DNA of 64,000 nucleotides. Origin: Porticoccaceae bacterium UBA4026. Its GTDB lineage: Bacteria; Pseudomonadota; Gammaproteobacteria; Pseudomonadales; Porticoccaceae. Below are positions 36,839 to 45,437 of the stretch, one piece after another. Numbering within the stretch: the stretch's first letter is position 1; every line of letters begins with the position of its first letter. The stretch spans positions 1 to 64,000 of the forward strand of contig DGAQ01000024.1 of NCBI GenBank assembly GCA_002382445.1. Direction: 5' to 3'. The notes under the pieces were generated by a model, which saw nothing but the letters and a program-made list of their open reading frames with translations, was not told where the DNA came from and made no database searches. The position numbers were made by a program, and so were the translations under genes.

Positions 36839-37483
36839 ATGCTGGCATCCATGAAGAAGAAAGCTCTAGAAGGGGTCGAGCGCCTTATCAATAAAGCCTT
36901 GGAATATGATCCTATATCCGCAAGAGCCCTGACTAATTTGGATGGTCAAATTATACTCATTGATAGCACTATGCCCCCGCTCTCAATTTCGATAGAACCT
37001 ACAGACCAAGGGGTCAAACTCCATAGTGAGCGGCAAAAAGATAATGCTGTAACCGTTGAGGGAACCCTGGTCTCTATGGTCGGTGTGGCATTAAGTGCAA
37101 AAGATTCGATGTCTTTTGCTGGAACGGGAGTCAAAGTCAGTGGTAATTTAGAGACTCTGAATCAATTAAATAAGATTATCGGAAATTTAGAGGTTGATTG
37201 GGAAGGCGCGCTGGCTCAGCTAATTGGCGATTTACCCGCTCACCTATTTTGTAAAACCGTTCGTCACTCTGCCTCATTTAGAAAGGAAACGGCGGCCAGA
37301 GCAACTTCGGCAATCGTAGAGGTGGCACAGGAAGAATTCCGATTAACACCCAGTAAAAATGAATTTGATGCCAGAAGTCCCGAAATCAGACGTTTGTCCT
37401 CAGACATCGACCGTCTAACGGCCAGAATGAACAAGTTTGAGCTGAAAGTGCGCCAAAACCTATCAAGAAAGGCGACCTCTTGA
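36839..37483 (+). CDS. ubiJ: Ubiquinone biosynthesis accessory factor UbiJ (SCP2 domain)
   Basis: 214 residues with an N-terminal sterol-carrier (SCP2-like) domain and a charged C-terminal helix (SSDIDRLTARMNKFELKVR) that is likely a coiled coil. UbiJ binds hydrophobic ubiquinone intermediates for the soluble Ubi complex with UbiK. Identification relies on the domain, size and its place between ubiE and ubiB. The stop codon overlaps the ubiB start. Confidence 0.92.
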   Translation: MLASMKKKALEGVERLINKALEYDPISARALTNLDGQIILIDSTMPPLSISIEPTDQGVKLHSERQKDNAVTVEGTLVSMVGVALSAKDSMSFAGTGVKVSGNLETLNQLNKIIGNLEVDWEGALAQLIGDLPAHLFCKTVRHSASFRKETAARATSAIVEVAQEEFRLTPSKNEFDARSPEIRRLSSDIDRLTARMNKFELKVRQNLSRKATS

Positions 37484-39096
37484 CTCGCTTACTACGTATC
37501 GGAAAAATCATCAAAATCGTCGGCAAATACCGACTAGACCAGTTGTTAAATAAGCAATTATTACCCCTGGGGGCGCGTCTTTTGCTTGCTCCTGTCGTTC
37601 TGTTTGGATCAGCCAAAGGAACTCGCGGCGAGAGATTACGTAAGTCGTTAGAGGAGCTAGGTCCTATTTTCGTCAAATTTGGTCAGTTACTCTCTACAAG
37701 ACCAGACTTAGTGCCTGAAGACATCAGTAAAGAGTTATCCATCCTTCAAGATAAGGTGCCGCCATTTTCTTCTGAGCTATTTAAGGAAAATATTGAGACT
37801 GCTCTGGGCGGTAAAGTAGATGACCTTTTTCACAGTTTTGAAAAAGATCCTTTAGCCTCTGCATCGGTAGCCCAGGTGCATGGTGCCGTATTAAAAGATG
37901 GACAAAGAGTCGTAATAAAGGCTATCCGCCCTGATATTGAGAAAACTATTCGAAAAGATTTGGCGCTGCTCTATACCCTGGCAAGATTAGTCCTAAAATA
38001 TAGCGTAGACGGCCCGAGGCTTCACCCTGTTGAGGTCGTCAAAGACTATGAGTCGGTGATTATTGAAGAATTGAACCTGCAGTCTGAAGGCGCCAATGCC
38101 TCATTACTGCGCCACAACTTTGCTGACTCCCCGTTGTTGCATGTCCCCGAAATACACTGGCCCTACTCCACTAAAGACGTGTTGGTAATGGAAAGAATCC
38201 AAGGGATTCCTGTTACCGATATAGCCAAGCTAAAGTCCTCTGGCGTTGATTTCAAGCTTTTGGCCGAGCGAGGTGTAGAAATATTCTTTACTCAGGTCTT
38301 CGAGCATAATTTTTTCCACGCAGACATGCATCCGGGCAATATTTTTGTCGACGCAAGCGACCCCGCATCACCCAGTTACATTGCCGTAGACTGCGCGATC
38401 ATGGGCTCTCTCTCTAGCGAAGACCAGTTCTATATGGCGCGAAATCTACTCGCTATATTTCAAAGAGACTATCGATTGGTGGCCGAATTGCACATTCGCT
38501 CTGGATGGGTTCCCAAAAATACCCCAATAAACGAATTTACCGGCGCGATACGATCCGTCTGCGAACCCATTTTTCAACGGCCCCTGAGCGAAATCTCTCT
38601 CGGTCATATGCTTATAGATCTATTTGCCACGGCGCGACGTTTTGATATGGAAGTTCAACCCTCCTTGGTTTTATTACAAAAAACATTACTCAACATCGAG
38701 GGACTTGGTCGTCAGCTATACCCTGACCTTGATCTTTGGCAGACAGCACAGCCCTATTTAGAAAAATGGTTAAAAGACCGTTATTCACCAAAAAGTATGC
38801 TGAAACAGTTTCAGCGTTATGTGCCCGATTGGCTGGAACATCTCCCCGAAATACCACCGATGATATTCCAAGCTCTCAAGGCAGCCCAATTGAACAGCAA
38901 TCAGGCGACATCTGAGGGCTCTGCTGTGGTTAAAACGGCGTCTTGGCGCTCCAAATACTTGACTATTATTGGCAGTGTAGCCCTTGCGGCTGCGGCAGGA
39001 CTTGCGTTGCCCCTATGGACTGGATCTCTTACTCATCTCTCAACAATGAGTGGAATTCTTGCTGGTGTAGGGCTGCTCATTCTAGCCCTGCGCTAG
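37480..39096 (+). CDS. ubiB: Protein kinase-like UbiB
   Basis: 538 residues, an ADCK/UbiB atypical kinase. The KxGQ motif is IFVKFGQLLSTRPDL; VIKAIRPDI holds the ATP lysine; the catalytic loop is HADMHPGNIFVD; two C-terminal membrane helices lie at about 488-536. The start is TTG inside the ubiJ stop (TTGA overlap), with AAAGGCGA just upstream. UbiB is needed for ubiquinone synthesis and acts at the inner membrane. Confidence 0.97.
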   Translation: MTRLLRIGKIIKIVGKYRLDQLLNKQLLPLGARLLLAPVVLFGSAKGTRGERLRKSLEELGPIFVKFGQLLSTRPDLVPEDISKELSILQDKVPPFSSELFKENIETALGGKVDDLFHSFEKDPLASASVAQVHGAVLKDGQRVVIKAIRPDIEKTIRKDLALLYTLARLVLKYSVDGPRLHPVEVVKDYESVIIEELNLQSEGANASLLRHNFADSPLLHVPEIHWPYSTKDVLVMERIQGIPVTDIAKLKSSGVDFKLLAERGVEIFFTQVFEHNFFHADMHPGNIFVDASDPASPSYIAVDCAIMGSLSSEDQFYMARNLLAIFQRDYRLVAELHIRSGWVPKNTPINEFTGAIRSVCEPIFQRPLSEISLGHMLIDLFATARRFDMEVQPSLVLLQKTLLNIEGLGRQLYPDLDLWQTAQPYLEKWLKDRYSPKSMLKQFQRYVPDWLEHLPEIPPMIFQALKAAQLNSNQATSEGSAVVKTASWRSKYLTIIGSVALAAAAGLALPLWTGSLTHLSTMSGILAGVGLLILALR

Positions 39097-39169
39097 TTGT
39101 CACTTTAGTTCACGCCCAACAACTGCCATAATTAGGGGATAATTCCTTTTTATTGATTGGTAATAGTCA

Positions 39170-39547
39170 ATGAGCTACAGCGATGACATTAGTTGGAATA
39201 GCGACGGATTGATACCCGCTATCGCCCAAGACGCCGACACAGGTCGAATATTGATGGTCGCCTGGATGAATCGCGAGTCCTTAAGGCTCACCGTTGAAGA
39301 AAACAGGGCTGTTTATTGGTCTCGTTCGAGGCAGAAATTGTGGCGTAAAGGCGAAGAGTCGGGTCACGAGCAGCGATTACTAGAACTTCGATTGGACTGT
39401 GACAATGATGTGATTATACTCAAGGTCAAGCAAATTGGTGGACTAGCCTGTCATACGGGCAGAACCTCTTGTTTTTACCGCGTACTACGCGATGGGCAGT
39501 GGCAAATAGTCGATAAAGTAATTAAAGATCCAAAGGATATTTATTAA
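39170..39547 (+). CDS. hisI: Phosphoribosyl-AMP cyclohydrolase
   Basis: 125 residues. The metal-binding core shows MVAWMNRESL, YWSRSRQKLWRKGEESGH, and the cysteines of LDCDND and GLACHTGRTSCFY. It opens the purine ring of phosphoribosyl-AMP in the third step of histidine synthesis. It is separate from HisE, as in many marine gammaproteobacteria, and overlaps hisE by one base. Confidence 0.97.
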   Translation: MSYSDDISWNSDGLIPAIAQDADTGRILMVAWMNRESLRLTVEENRAVYWSRSRQKLWRKGEESGHEQRLLELRLDCDNDVIILKVKQIGGLACHTGRTSCFYRVLRDGQWQIVDKVIKDPKDIY

Positions 39548-39885
39548 TGAGTGATTCAGTCTTAAATACCCTGTGCCAAGTGATAGAGCAGCGTAAAAAT
39601 GCTTCCGCTGATAGCTCTTATGTTGCTAGCTTACATAAAGGAGGCCTTAATAAAATACTCGAAAAAGTCGGTGAAGAGTCCATAGAAACTATATTGGCTG
39701 CCAAAGACGCAGCGCAGAGCGGCAACAATGAAAAATTGATCTACGAAACGGCTGATTTATGGTTTCACTCCCTAGTGATGTTATCCAGCTTGGGGGAAAA
39801 TGCTGAATCTGTCCTAACTGAACTACAACGAAGATTTAACTTATCCGGCCTTGAAGAAAAGGCTCAACGCACTAAACACAAATAG
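39547..39885 (+). CDS. hisE: Phosphoribosyl-ATP pyrophosphohydrolase
   Basis: 112 residues of the MazG-like all-alpha fold, with the conserved KVGEESIETILAAK and ETADLWFHSLVML helices that bind magnesium. It performs the second step of histidine synthesis, just before HisI. It is translationally coupled to hisI and lies 15 bases before tatA. Confidence 0.96.
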   Translation: MSDSVLNTLCQVIEQRKNASADSSYVASLHKGGLNKILEKVGEESIETILAAKDAAQSGNNEKLIYETADLWFHSLVMLSSLGENAESVLTELQRRFNLSGLEEKAQRTKHK

Positions 39886-39900
39886 AACTGGAGATACGTG

Positions 39901-40110
39901 ATGGGTTTTGGATGGCAAGAGTTACTAATTATTTTAGTTATAGTGGCGCTGATTTTTGGTACGAAAAAACTACGAAATATTGGCTCTGATCTAGGGGGCG
40001 CAATTAAAGGGTTTAAAGACTCGGTATCTACTGATCCCGTGGACCCAGAAGAGACTGAGTCACTTGAAAAGTCTGAAGAACATACTGAGTCCTCTGAGAA
40101 AAAAGACTAA
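39901..40110 (+). CDS. tatA: Twin-arginine translocase subunit TatA
   Basis: 69 residues from ATG 39901, with GGAG seven bases upstream; a GTG directly before it could also be used. One membrane helix (ELLIILVIVALIFGTKKL) is followed by the amphipathic helix LRNIGSDLGGAIKGFKDSV and an acidic tail. TatA multimers form the translocation path for folded proteins such as MsrP in this window. Confidence 0.96.
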   Translation: MGFGWQELLIILVIVALIFGTKKLRNIGSDLGGAIKGFKDSVSTDPVDPEETESLEKSEEHTESSEKKD

Positions 40111-40145
40111 ACTAAATTCATTTTAAAAAGCGCTGATTTACGCCT

Positions 40146-40439
40146 ATGTTTGATATCGGCTTTTCTGAAATTATGGTAGTGGCTGTGATTAGTCTTATCA
40201 TTATGGGCCCTGAGAGACTTCCTGAAACTGTCCGTACCTTAAGCCTATGGCTTGGTCGATTGCGTCAATTTGTCTCTAGTGCCCGTGCAGAAATCGAAGA
40301 CGAGGTTGGTATGGATGAAATTCGTCGCCAATTGCGCAACGAACAAATCATGCGTGACTTAGAAAAGGGCAAAGATCAGCTAAATGCTTTAGCTAAGGAT
40401 GTCACTGACATTAGTCGTATTGAGAGTAAAGATGACTGA
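40146..40439 (+). CDS. tatB: Twin-arginine translocase subunit TatB
   Basis: 97 residues. The start MFDIGFSEIMVVAVISL and the GPERLPETVRTL motif are diagnostic of TatB, followed by a long amphipathic and acidic helix. TatB with TatC forms the receptor for twin-arginine signals. It overlaps the tatC start by eight bases. Confidence 0.97.
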   Translation: MFDIGFSEIMVVAVISLIIMGPERLPETVRTLSLWLGRLRQFVSSARAEIEDEVGMDEIRRQLRNEQIMRDLEKGKDQLNALAKDVTDISRIESKDD

Positions 40440-41172
40440 CAAAGAAGCCCTAGACAGTCAGCCATTTATGTCTCATTTGATCGAGTTCCGAGATCGCGCA
40501 CTGCGCTCGTTAGCCGCTGTACTCGTTATTTTTGCTGGTTTGTTTTCTTATAGTAACGAACTTTATCTCTATGTCTCAAAGCCCATTCGGGCCTATCTGC
40601 CCGACAACTTAAGCATGATCGCAACCGAGGTGGCCTCACCCTTTTTGACGCCCTTCAAGCTGACGCTGGTTCTGTCGATGTTTGCGGCCATGCCCTACAT
40701 CCTGTATCAAGTTTGGGCATTTTTAGCGCCCGGTCTGTATAAAAGAGAGAAGAAGATCGTTCTACCATTATTTTTCTCCAGCGTGTTTCTTTTTTATGCT
40801 GGTATGGCATTTGCTTACTACGTAGTCTTCCCGTTGGTGTTCATGTTCTTTGTCGGTATGGCCCCTGAAGGTATTAGCATCATGCCGGATATACGGAGTT
40901 ATCTGGACTTTGTTCTTAAGCTATTTTTTGCTTTTGGCATCAGTTTTGAGATACCGATAGCGGTAGTAATACTGTCTTGGATGGGCGCTGTTGATCCGAA
41001 TGAGTTGGCCAAAAAACGACCTTACGTGTTTGTACTCTGCTTTGTCCTCGGCATGCTGCTAACACCCCCAGATATTATTTCCCAAACCTTACTGGCTATA
41101 CCTATGTGGCTGCTATTTGAAATCGGTATATTCTTCGGCCGAATGGTTTGGTCAAAAAAAGACGCGACCTAA
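40432..41172 (+). CDS. tatC: Twin-arginine translocase subunit TatC
   Basis: 246 residues from ATG 40432, within the overlapping tatB end (ATGACTGA), preferred over an upstream ATG in the same frame. The conserved FMSHLIEFRDRALRSL start and six membrane helices, with the periplasmic P-x-F-T segment (SPFLTPFKL), mark TatC. It recognises the twin-arginine motif. Confidence 0.97.
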   Translation: MTDKEALDSQPFMSHLIEFRDRALRSLAAVLVIFAGLFSYSNELYLYVSKPIRAYLPDNLSMIATEVASPFLTPFKLTLVLSMFAAMPYILYQVWAFLAPGLYKREKKIVLPLFFSSVFLFYAGMAFAYYVVFPLVFMFFVGMAPEGISIMPDIRSYLDFVLKLFFAFGISFEIPIAVVILSWMGAVDPNELAKKRPYVFVLCFVLGMLLTPPDIISQTLLAIPMWLLFEIGIFFGRMVWSKKDAT

Positions 41173-41176
41173 ATTG

Positions 41177-42139
41177 TCAGTAAAACAATCCATTTCTGAT
41201 CGCGGCGTAATGCGTCTCTCGAGCGAAACACGATATCTGCGCATCCGGCACGTAAAATTCGAAAGCATGAAAGCCACCATTAAATACTTTTAGCTGAGAG
41301 GTCACGCCGGCTGCATTAAGGCGCTCAGAGTAATCTCGATTCTCATCAACAAATAGGTCCACCGAACCAACACCGATATAAGCAGAGGGTAATCCATGCA
41401 GATCACTAGCGTGGGTTGGTGCCGCGTATTTGGACGCGGGGAAAGCTTGTCTTTCTGAAGAATCACTTCTAGCGAGATAATGCATCCAACCCTGTAGATT
41501 GGAATTGCGATTCCAAATCCGTTTGTCGGTTATGGAATAGCTAGAATCAGAGGTGCTAGTGTTATCAATCATGGGACATAGCAGTGCTTGAAAAATGACG
41601 GGCACCTCAACTTTATCCCTCGCCATTAAAGCCAATGCCGCGGCTAAGCCGCCACCGGCACTAATGCCGCCGACTCCGATACGAGAGCGATCTACCGACA
41701 ATAGCTTGGAGTTGTTAGCCACCCACAACAAAGCGGCATAACAATCATTTAAGGGGGCCGGGAATGGATATTCTGGCGCTAACCGATAGTCTACCGACAC
41801 CACCACACAGCCTACCGAATCGGTCATTCGCCTGACCCAATAATCATCGCCCTCCATACTCCCAAAACAGAATCCACCTCCATGAATCCATAATAGTACC
41901 GGAAGTTCTTCCGTTTGATTGCCGGGGCGGTAAACTCTCACAGGGATGGCCTGTGCATCAATCTGCGGAACCTTATAATCCATGCTTGTCACATTTGATA
42001 GGGGGGGTAATATAGCCGCAATAGCCTTTGACCGCTGCAATGAGAGCTCTCGAGTCAGAGCTAAATTCGCCCAAATATCTATCTCTGGAATTGCCTCTAA
42101 GGCAGCAGCCAGTTCTTGGTCTAGTAAATCTACATTCAT
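41177..42139 (-). CDS. Alpha/beta hydrolase of the hormone-sensitive lipase family
   Basis: 320 residues. The oxyanion motif HGGG (WIHGGGFCFGS), the nucleophile elbow GGISAGGG, an acid near VDLFVDENRDYSE and the histidine in GGFHAFEF make up the expected triad. The HSL/GDSAG branch hydrolyses short- to medium-chain esters or lactones. No signal peptide is seen, so it is probably cytoplasmic. It converges on tatC with only four bases between stops. Confidence 0.9.
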   Translation of the reverse strand: MNVDLLDQELAAALEAIPEIDIWANLALTRELSLQRSKAIAAILPPLSNVTSMDYKVPQIDAQAIPVRVYRPGNQTEELPVLLWIHGGGFCFGSMEGDDYWVRRMTDSVGCVVVSVDYRLAPEYPFPAPLNDCYAALLWVANNSKLLSVDRSRIGVGGISAGGGLAAALALMARDKVEVPVIFQALLCPMIDNTSTSDSSYSITDKRIWNRNSNLQGWMHYLARSDSSERQAFPASKYAAPTHASDLHGLPSAYIGVGSVDLFVDENRDYSERLNAAGVTSQLKVFNGGFHAFEFYVPDAQISCFARETHYAAIRNGLFY

Positions 42140-42204
42140 AATTATCTCAAGGAGTGTCTCAATTATGTCTCATTGATTGAGGCGGTATTGGTGCCGCATC
42201 GACA

Positions 42205-42597
42205 TTAACGGTTATAACTAACTTCACCGCCAAGATAAAGCCACCGACCGTCTATTAAACTAAATATCGACCTTTCATGCATGACAGAATTCACCCCCTT
42301 AACCTGATAGATCGACTTAAATTCTACCCAACCATCGGGACCCTTAGATCCAGATCCAAGAATTTCAAGAGATAGCCACTGTTGGGTCCGTTTTGACAGT
42401 TCAGCAGCGGTCATGCCTGAGGACATAGGAGGAAACCAGGTCTTTAGCAGATACTCGCCATAGCCTCCCAAAGCATAGGCGCTATAGCGCGACCGCATGA
42501 GTTCTTCAGGACTCGAAGCAATTGCTGTGCCTTTTAAGTACGGCTCACAGCATTGCAAAAAAGGTATTTTTTTACCACAGAGACACTGATTATTCAT
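42205..42597 (-). CDS. YchJ family metal-binding protein
   Basis: 130 residues of UPF0225/YchJ. An N-terminal SEC-C-like metal motif (CLCGKKIPFLQCCEPYL) precedes the YchJ domain, with ELMRSRYSAYALGGYGEYL. The C-terminal metal site of longer members is absent. Its function is unknown; zinc binding is expected from the cysteines. Confidence 0.9.
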   Translation of the reverse strand: MNNQCLCGKKIPFLQCCEPYLKGTAIASSPEELMRSRYSAYALGGYGEYLLKTWFPPMSSGMTAAELSKRTQQWLSLEILGSGSKGPDGWVEFKSIYQVKGVNSVMHERSIFSLIDGRWLYLGGEVSYNR

Positions 42598-42664
42598 TTA
42601 GGTAGTTTGACCGATAGTATTTGGTTTAAAATGATACCTTAAATTATTATTTAGGAGTCAAAAG

Positions 42665-43150
42665 ATGCCCAGTTTAGATATTGTTTCAGAAGTCGACAAC
42701 GCTGAGGTCCTCAATGCGACTCAAAATGCCGCGAGAGAGTTAACTACTCGGTTTGATTTTCGCGGCGTTGATGCAAGCATTACCTTCGCCAATGAAATCG
42801 TTACCTTAAAGGCCGAAGCGGACTTTCAATGCCAACAACTACTAGATATTTTTGCAACTGAGTTGGTTAAACGCAAAATTGATCCCACGATCATCCAGTA
42901 TGACGATAAGGCATTTCATAGCGGTAAAACGTTTTCACTTAATGTAACCTTTAAACAGGGCATCGCCGCTGACGTCGCGAAGAAAATCGTCAAACTGATC
43001 AAAGAAAAAAAACTTAAAGTCCAAGCCCAGGTTCAAGGCGATGAAGTGAGAGTAACAGGCAAGAAACGCGACGATTTGCAGGCCGTGATGGCGACAGTAC
43101 GGGGAGCCGAATTAGGCCAGCCATTTCAGTTCAAGAACTTTCGCGACTAA
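42665..43150 (+). CDS. YajQ family nucleotide-binding protein
   Basis: 161 residues, full length for YajQ. The start MPSLDIVSEVDNAEVLNA, the RFDFRGVDASI strand and the end GQPFQFKNFRD are the family signatures. YajQ proteins bind nucleotides including cyclic di-GMP in some species and act as regulators or chaperone-like factors. Confidence 0.96.
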   Translation: MPSLDIVSEVDNAEVLNATQNAARELTTRFDFRGVDASITFANEIVTLKAEADFQCQQLLDIFATELVKRKIDPTIIQYDDKAFHSGKTFSLNVTFKQGIAADVAKKIVKLIKEKKLKVQAQVQGDEVRVTGKKRDDLQAVMATVRGAELGQPFQFKNFRD

Positions 43151-43235
43151 CCACTGAGTTAATTGTCACTCACTCGCGGTGGCGAAAGCCTTAATTACTC
43201 CACCGCTACCGACTTGAATAAAACAGTGATTTGAA

Positions 43236-43406
43236 TTAATCCTTGTCTTCGGGAAAGAGATATCCAGCAATAGTCATGCCTACTCCAATTGCTATCATTA
43301 ACCATTCTTTTCTTCCTATATCATTCAGGCACTCTCTAACTGAAGCATAACTTCTCCTAAATCTAACGGATTTGACGCATTCCTCTAAAGTGCAATTTCC
43401 CCGCAC
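43236..43406 (-). CDS. Possible small membrane protein
   Basis: A 56-codon frame with GTG start (43406-43404), preceded by GGGAGAGG, and TAA at 43236. The product would have a basic middle (SVRFRRSY) and one membrane-like stretch (WLMIAIGVGMTIAGYLF) followed by a short acidic end. It resembles nothing I can name. It lies in an otherwise gene-free gap between yajQ and msrB. The start is uncertain, and it may be chance. Confidence 0.3.
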   Translation of the reverse strand: MRGNCTLEECVKSVRFRRSYASVRECLNDIGRKEWLMIAIGVGMTIAGYLFPEDKD

Positions 43407-43443
43407 CCTCTCCCTAATTTCAAAGGGTTTTACTCAGTGAAGA

Positions 43444-43812
43444 TTAGTCACTCGTGATGAACTTCATAGAGATACTGTTAACGCAGTGTCGGATATTTTT
43501 ATCGGTATAGCCTTCCCCTGTAAATATATGCCCAAGGTGGCCGTCACACTTAGCACAGAGTATCTCTATACGGCGACCATCAGCGTCAGTTTCATGCCTT
43601 ACTGATCCGATAATTTCGTCATCAAAACTGGGCCAGCCACAGTGAGATGGAAACTTGTGCTCAGATCGATAGAGTGGCGCATCGCACTGCTTACAAACGT
43701 ACAGGCCACCTTCAAAAAAGTCAGTATACTCTCCCACAAACGGACGTTCTGTCCCTTTCTGCTGAATCACATGCTTTTCTTCTGGCGTTAAATCATTAAG
43801 TGAATTTGTCAT
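43444..43812 (-). CDS. msrB: Peptide-methionine (R)-S-oxide reductase
   Basis: 122 residues. Two CxxC zinc pairs (VCKQCDA and CAKCDGH), the GWPSFDDE strand and the catalytic cysteine in RHCVNSISMKF are all present. It reduces the R form of methionine sulfoxide in cytoplasmic proteins using thioredoxin. Its start overlaps the end of the thiamine-kinase-like gene by four bases, so it is the last gene of the riboswitch-led operon, which is unusual for msrB. Confidence 0.95.
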   Translation of the reverse strand: MTNSLNDLTPEEKHVIQQKGTERPFVGEYTDFFEGGLYVCKQCDAPLYRSEHKFPSHCGWPSFDDEIIGSVRHETDADGRRIEILCAKCDGHLGHIFTGEGYTDKNIRHCVNSISMKFITSD

Positions 43813-44588
43813 ATTCTGTTCCTAGCTAATTTGTTGTTATTGTCTTTCACGGCATACCAGAGTTTGGCAAGGCCATTGTCTAAATCTACAAGAGCATCAA
43901 GAGTACGCCTATCCGTTCTGGCAGCACAATAATTAACTCCAAATACCCTGAGGTGATCCATCAGAGGATGTCCAAGATCAGCATATTCCCAGTCAAGAAA
44001 ATAGATACCATCGTCATTGTAAAGAATATTTTCTAACAATAAATCATGGTGGCTTATGACAGGATCCCAGCCCGCAGCGTCTATCGTCCTAGCCACTGAC
44101 TCTAGGGCCTTTAGATCTGGAAAGTGAGCTAGCTGATCGCTATAAAACCGGCTATACCGCAAATAGTTTCTTCTCGGCCTACCACCTAATGTTAACGAAT
44201 GAATTCGCGCAAAACAGTCTTCCAACTGAGCTTGAATAGAGGGCTTCGTTATATCACTCGAGGTTAAATAACGCCCCTCAATAAACTCTGTTACCTGTGT
44301 ATCCGCATCGGCATATAGAAGCCGTGGAACACAGCCCGTTGTCTGCAGAGTCTTCAACAAAAGAGTTTCTCTGTCGCGATCAACCGCATAAGAAAAAGAA
44401 TCTAAGGAGTTAACCCTTAAAACAGCTTTAAAATCACCGCTGCTGACCATAAAAGACTGGTTGGTCAATCCGTCAGTTAGCTGCTCAATGACCTCAGGTT
44501 GCTTTACCGGCGTATCTTGGCCAGTATTTTCCCACTCAGACCAAAGCCCTAAAGTTTTATATAGTAACTTTTCTATTCTGGGCGACAT
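43809..44588 (-). CDS. Phosphotransferase, probable thiamine kinase
   Basis: 259 residues from ATG 44588 (GGAAG eight bases upstream); an earlier ATG at 44606 is possible. It has the choline/aminoglycoside kinase fold: a nucleotide lobe with AVLRVNS, the catalytic loop HHDLLLENIL and the metal motif FLDWEYADLGHP. The family phosphorylates choline, thiamine or similar alcohols. Position right after a PnuT-type gene in a TPP-riboswitch operon makes thiamine kinase (trapping imported thiamine as ThMP) the best reading. It overlaps pnuT by 32 bases. Confidence 0.8.
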   Translation of the reverse strand: MSPRIEKLLYKTLGLWSEWENTGQDTPVKQPEVIEQLTDGLTNQSFMVSSGDFKAVLRVNSLDSFSYAVDRDRETLLLKTLQTTGCVPRLLYADADTQVTEFIEGRYLTSSDITKPSIQAQLEDCFARIHSLTLGGRPRRNYLRYSRFYSDQLAHFPDLKALESVARTIDAAGWDPVISHHDLLLENILYNDDGIYFLDWEYADLGHPLMDHLRVFGVNYCAARTDRRTLDALVDLDNGLAKLWYAVKDNNNKLARNRI

Positions 44589-45147
44589 ATTTTTTCTTCC
44601 AAGCATAATAACCTATTGTAGCTAACACCAAATACAGCACAAACATTGCTGCAGTTTGGTCTAGACCTCGGTCGAGGTATAAGTAGATCGAGACGCTATT
44701 AATGACAATCCAGTACAACCAATTTTCTAGTACCTTCCGCGCTACCATCACCGTGGTAAGAATACTGCCCCACGTAGTGAAGGAGTCTAAATAAGGCAAT
44801 TTGGCATCTGTGTTTACCGTTAACAAGTAACCTGAGGCTAGAGCCGCAAAGATTATTCCAATCACAGCAAACCCGTGTTGTTTTGCTGTCCAGCGAACAA
44901 TATCTAAACCTTCGCCATGCATACCCCCATGCTTCCACTGCTGCCAACCATAAATGGCCATGCCCATATAATAGACATTAAGTGCAGATTCCATATATAG
45001 GCTAACATCACCAAAAATCCATACATAGAGCGCAGTGCTAAGAAAAGCACAGTACCAGCATAGGCTACTTTCTCGCATCGCTAGGACAAGATAAGCGATG
45101 CCCAACGCCACGGCTAATGTCTCTAAGTTGATCCAATCAAGCCCCAT
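44557..45147 (-). CDS. pnuT: PnuC-family transporter, probable thiamine transporter PnuT
   Basis: 196 residues with seven or so membrane helices. The PnuC signature region is AIYGWQQWKHGG, where the third tryptophan of WxxWxxW found in nicotinamide-riboside carriers is glycine. PnuC-type proteins carry vitamins by facilitated diffusion with metabolic trapping. The riboswitch upstream and kinase downstream argue for thiamine as cargo, hence PnuT. The substrate is inferred from the operon. Confidence 0.85.
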   Translation of the reverse strand: MGLDWINLETLAVALGIAYLVLAMRESSLCWYCAFLSTALYVWIFGDVSLYMESALNVYYMGMAIYGWQQWKHGGMHGEGLDIVRWTAKQHGFAVIGIIFAALASGYLLTVNTDAKLPYLDSFTTWGSILTTVMVARKVLENWLYWIVINSVSIYLYLDRGLDQTAAMFVLYLVLATIGYYAWKKKYVAQNRKVTI

Positions 45148-45396
45148 TTACAACGCCTCATAACCAGGAATGATTTTTGCCACATAAACCGCCATATTGT
45201 ATTCCCGATAACATGCGGCAATAGTGTCCTGAACCGCTTTCATAGCGTGCTCATATTCGCCCTGCACGACAGTGCTCGTCGGAAAAGTTGTTATTTTAAG
45301 ATCATTAAACTGATTTATTTTCTCAAGAAACCCATCAATGGGTGGAATAAAATCCTCCCGATTGGGGTACATGCTGATATCAATAGTCACCTGCAT
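45148..45396 (-). CDS. YkoF-like thiamine/HMP-binding protein
   Basis: 82 residues of the YkoF/thiamine-binding ferredoxin-like domain: an initial strand (VTIDISMYPN) and a helix-strand segment with TFPTSTVVQGEYEHAMKAVQ. Bacillus YkoF binds thiamine. This single-domain form is cytoplasmic and sits between the receptor and pnuT, with no gap before pnuT. It may buffer or sense thiamine. Confidence 0.75.
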   Translation of the reverse strand: MQVTIDISMYPNREDFIPPIDGFLEKINQFNDLKITTFPTSTVVQGEYEHAMKAVQDTIAACYREYNMAVYVAKIIPGYEAL

Positions 45397-45437
45397 CTCA
45401 TCATCCTTTGTGGCCCTTACACCGCCCCAGAAAACCC

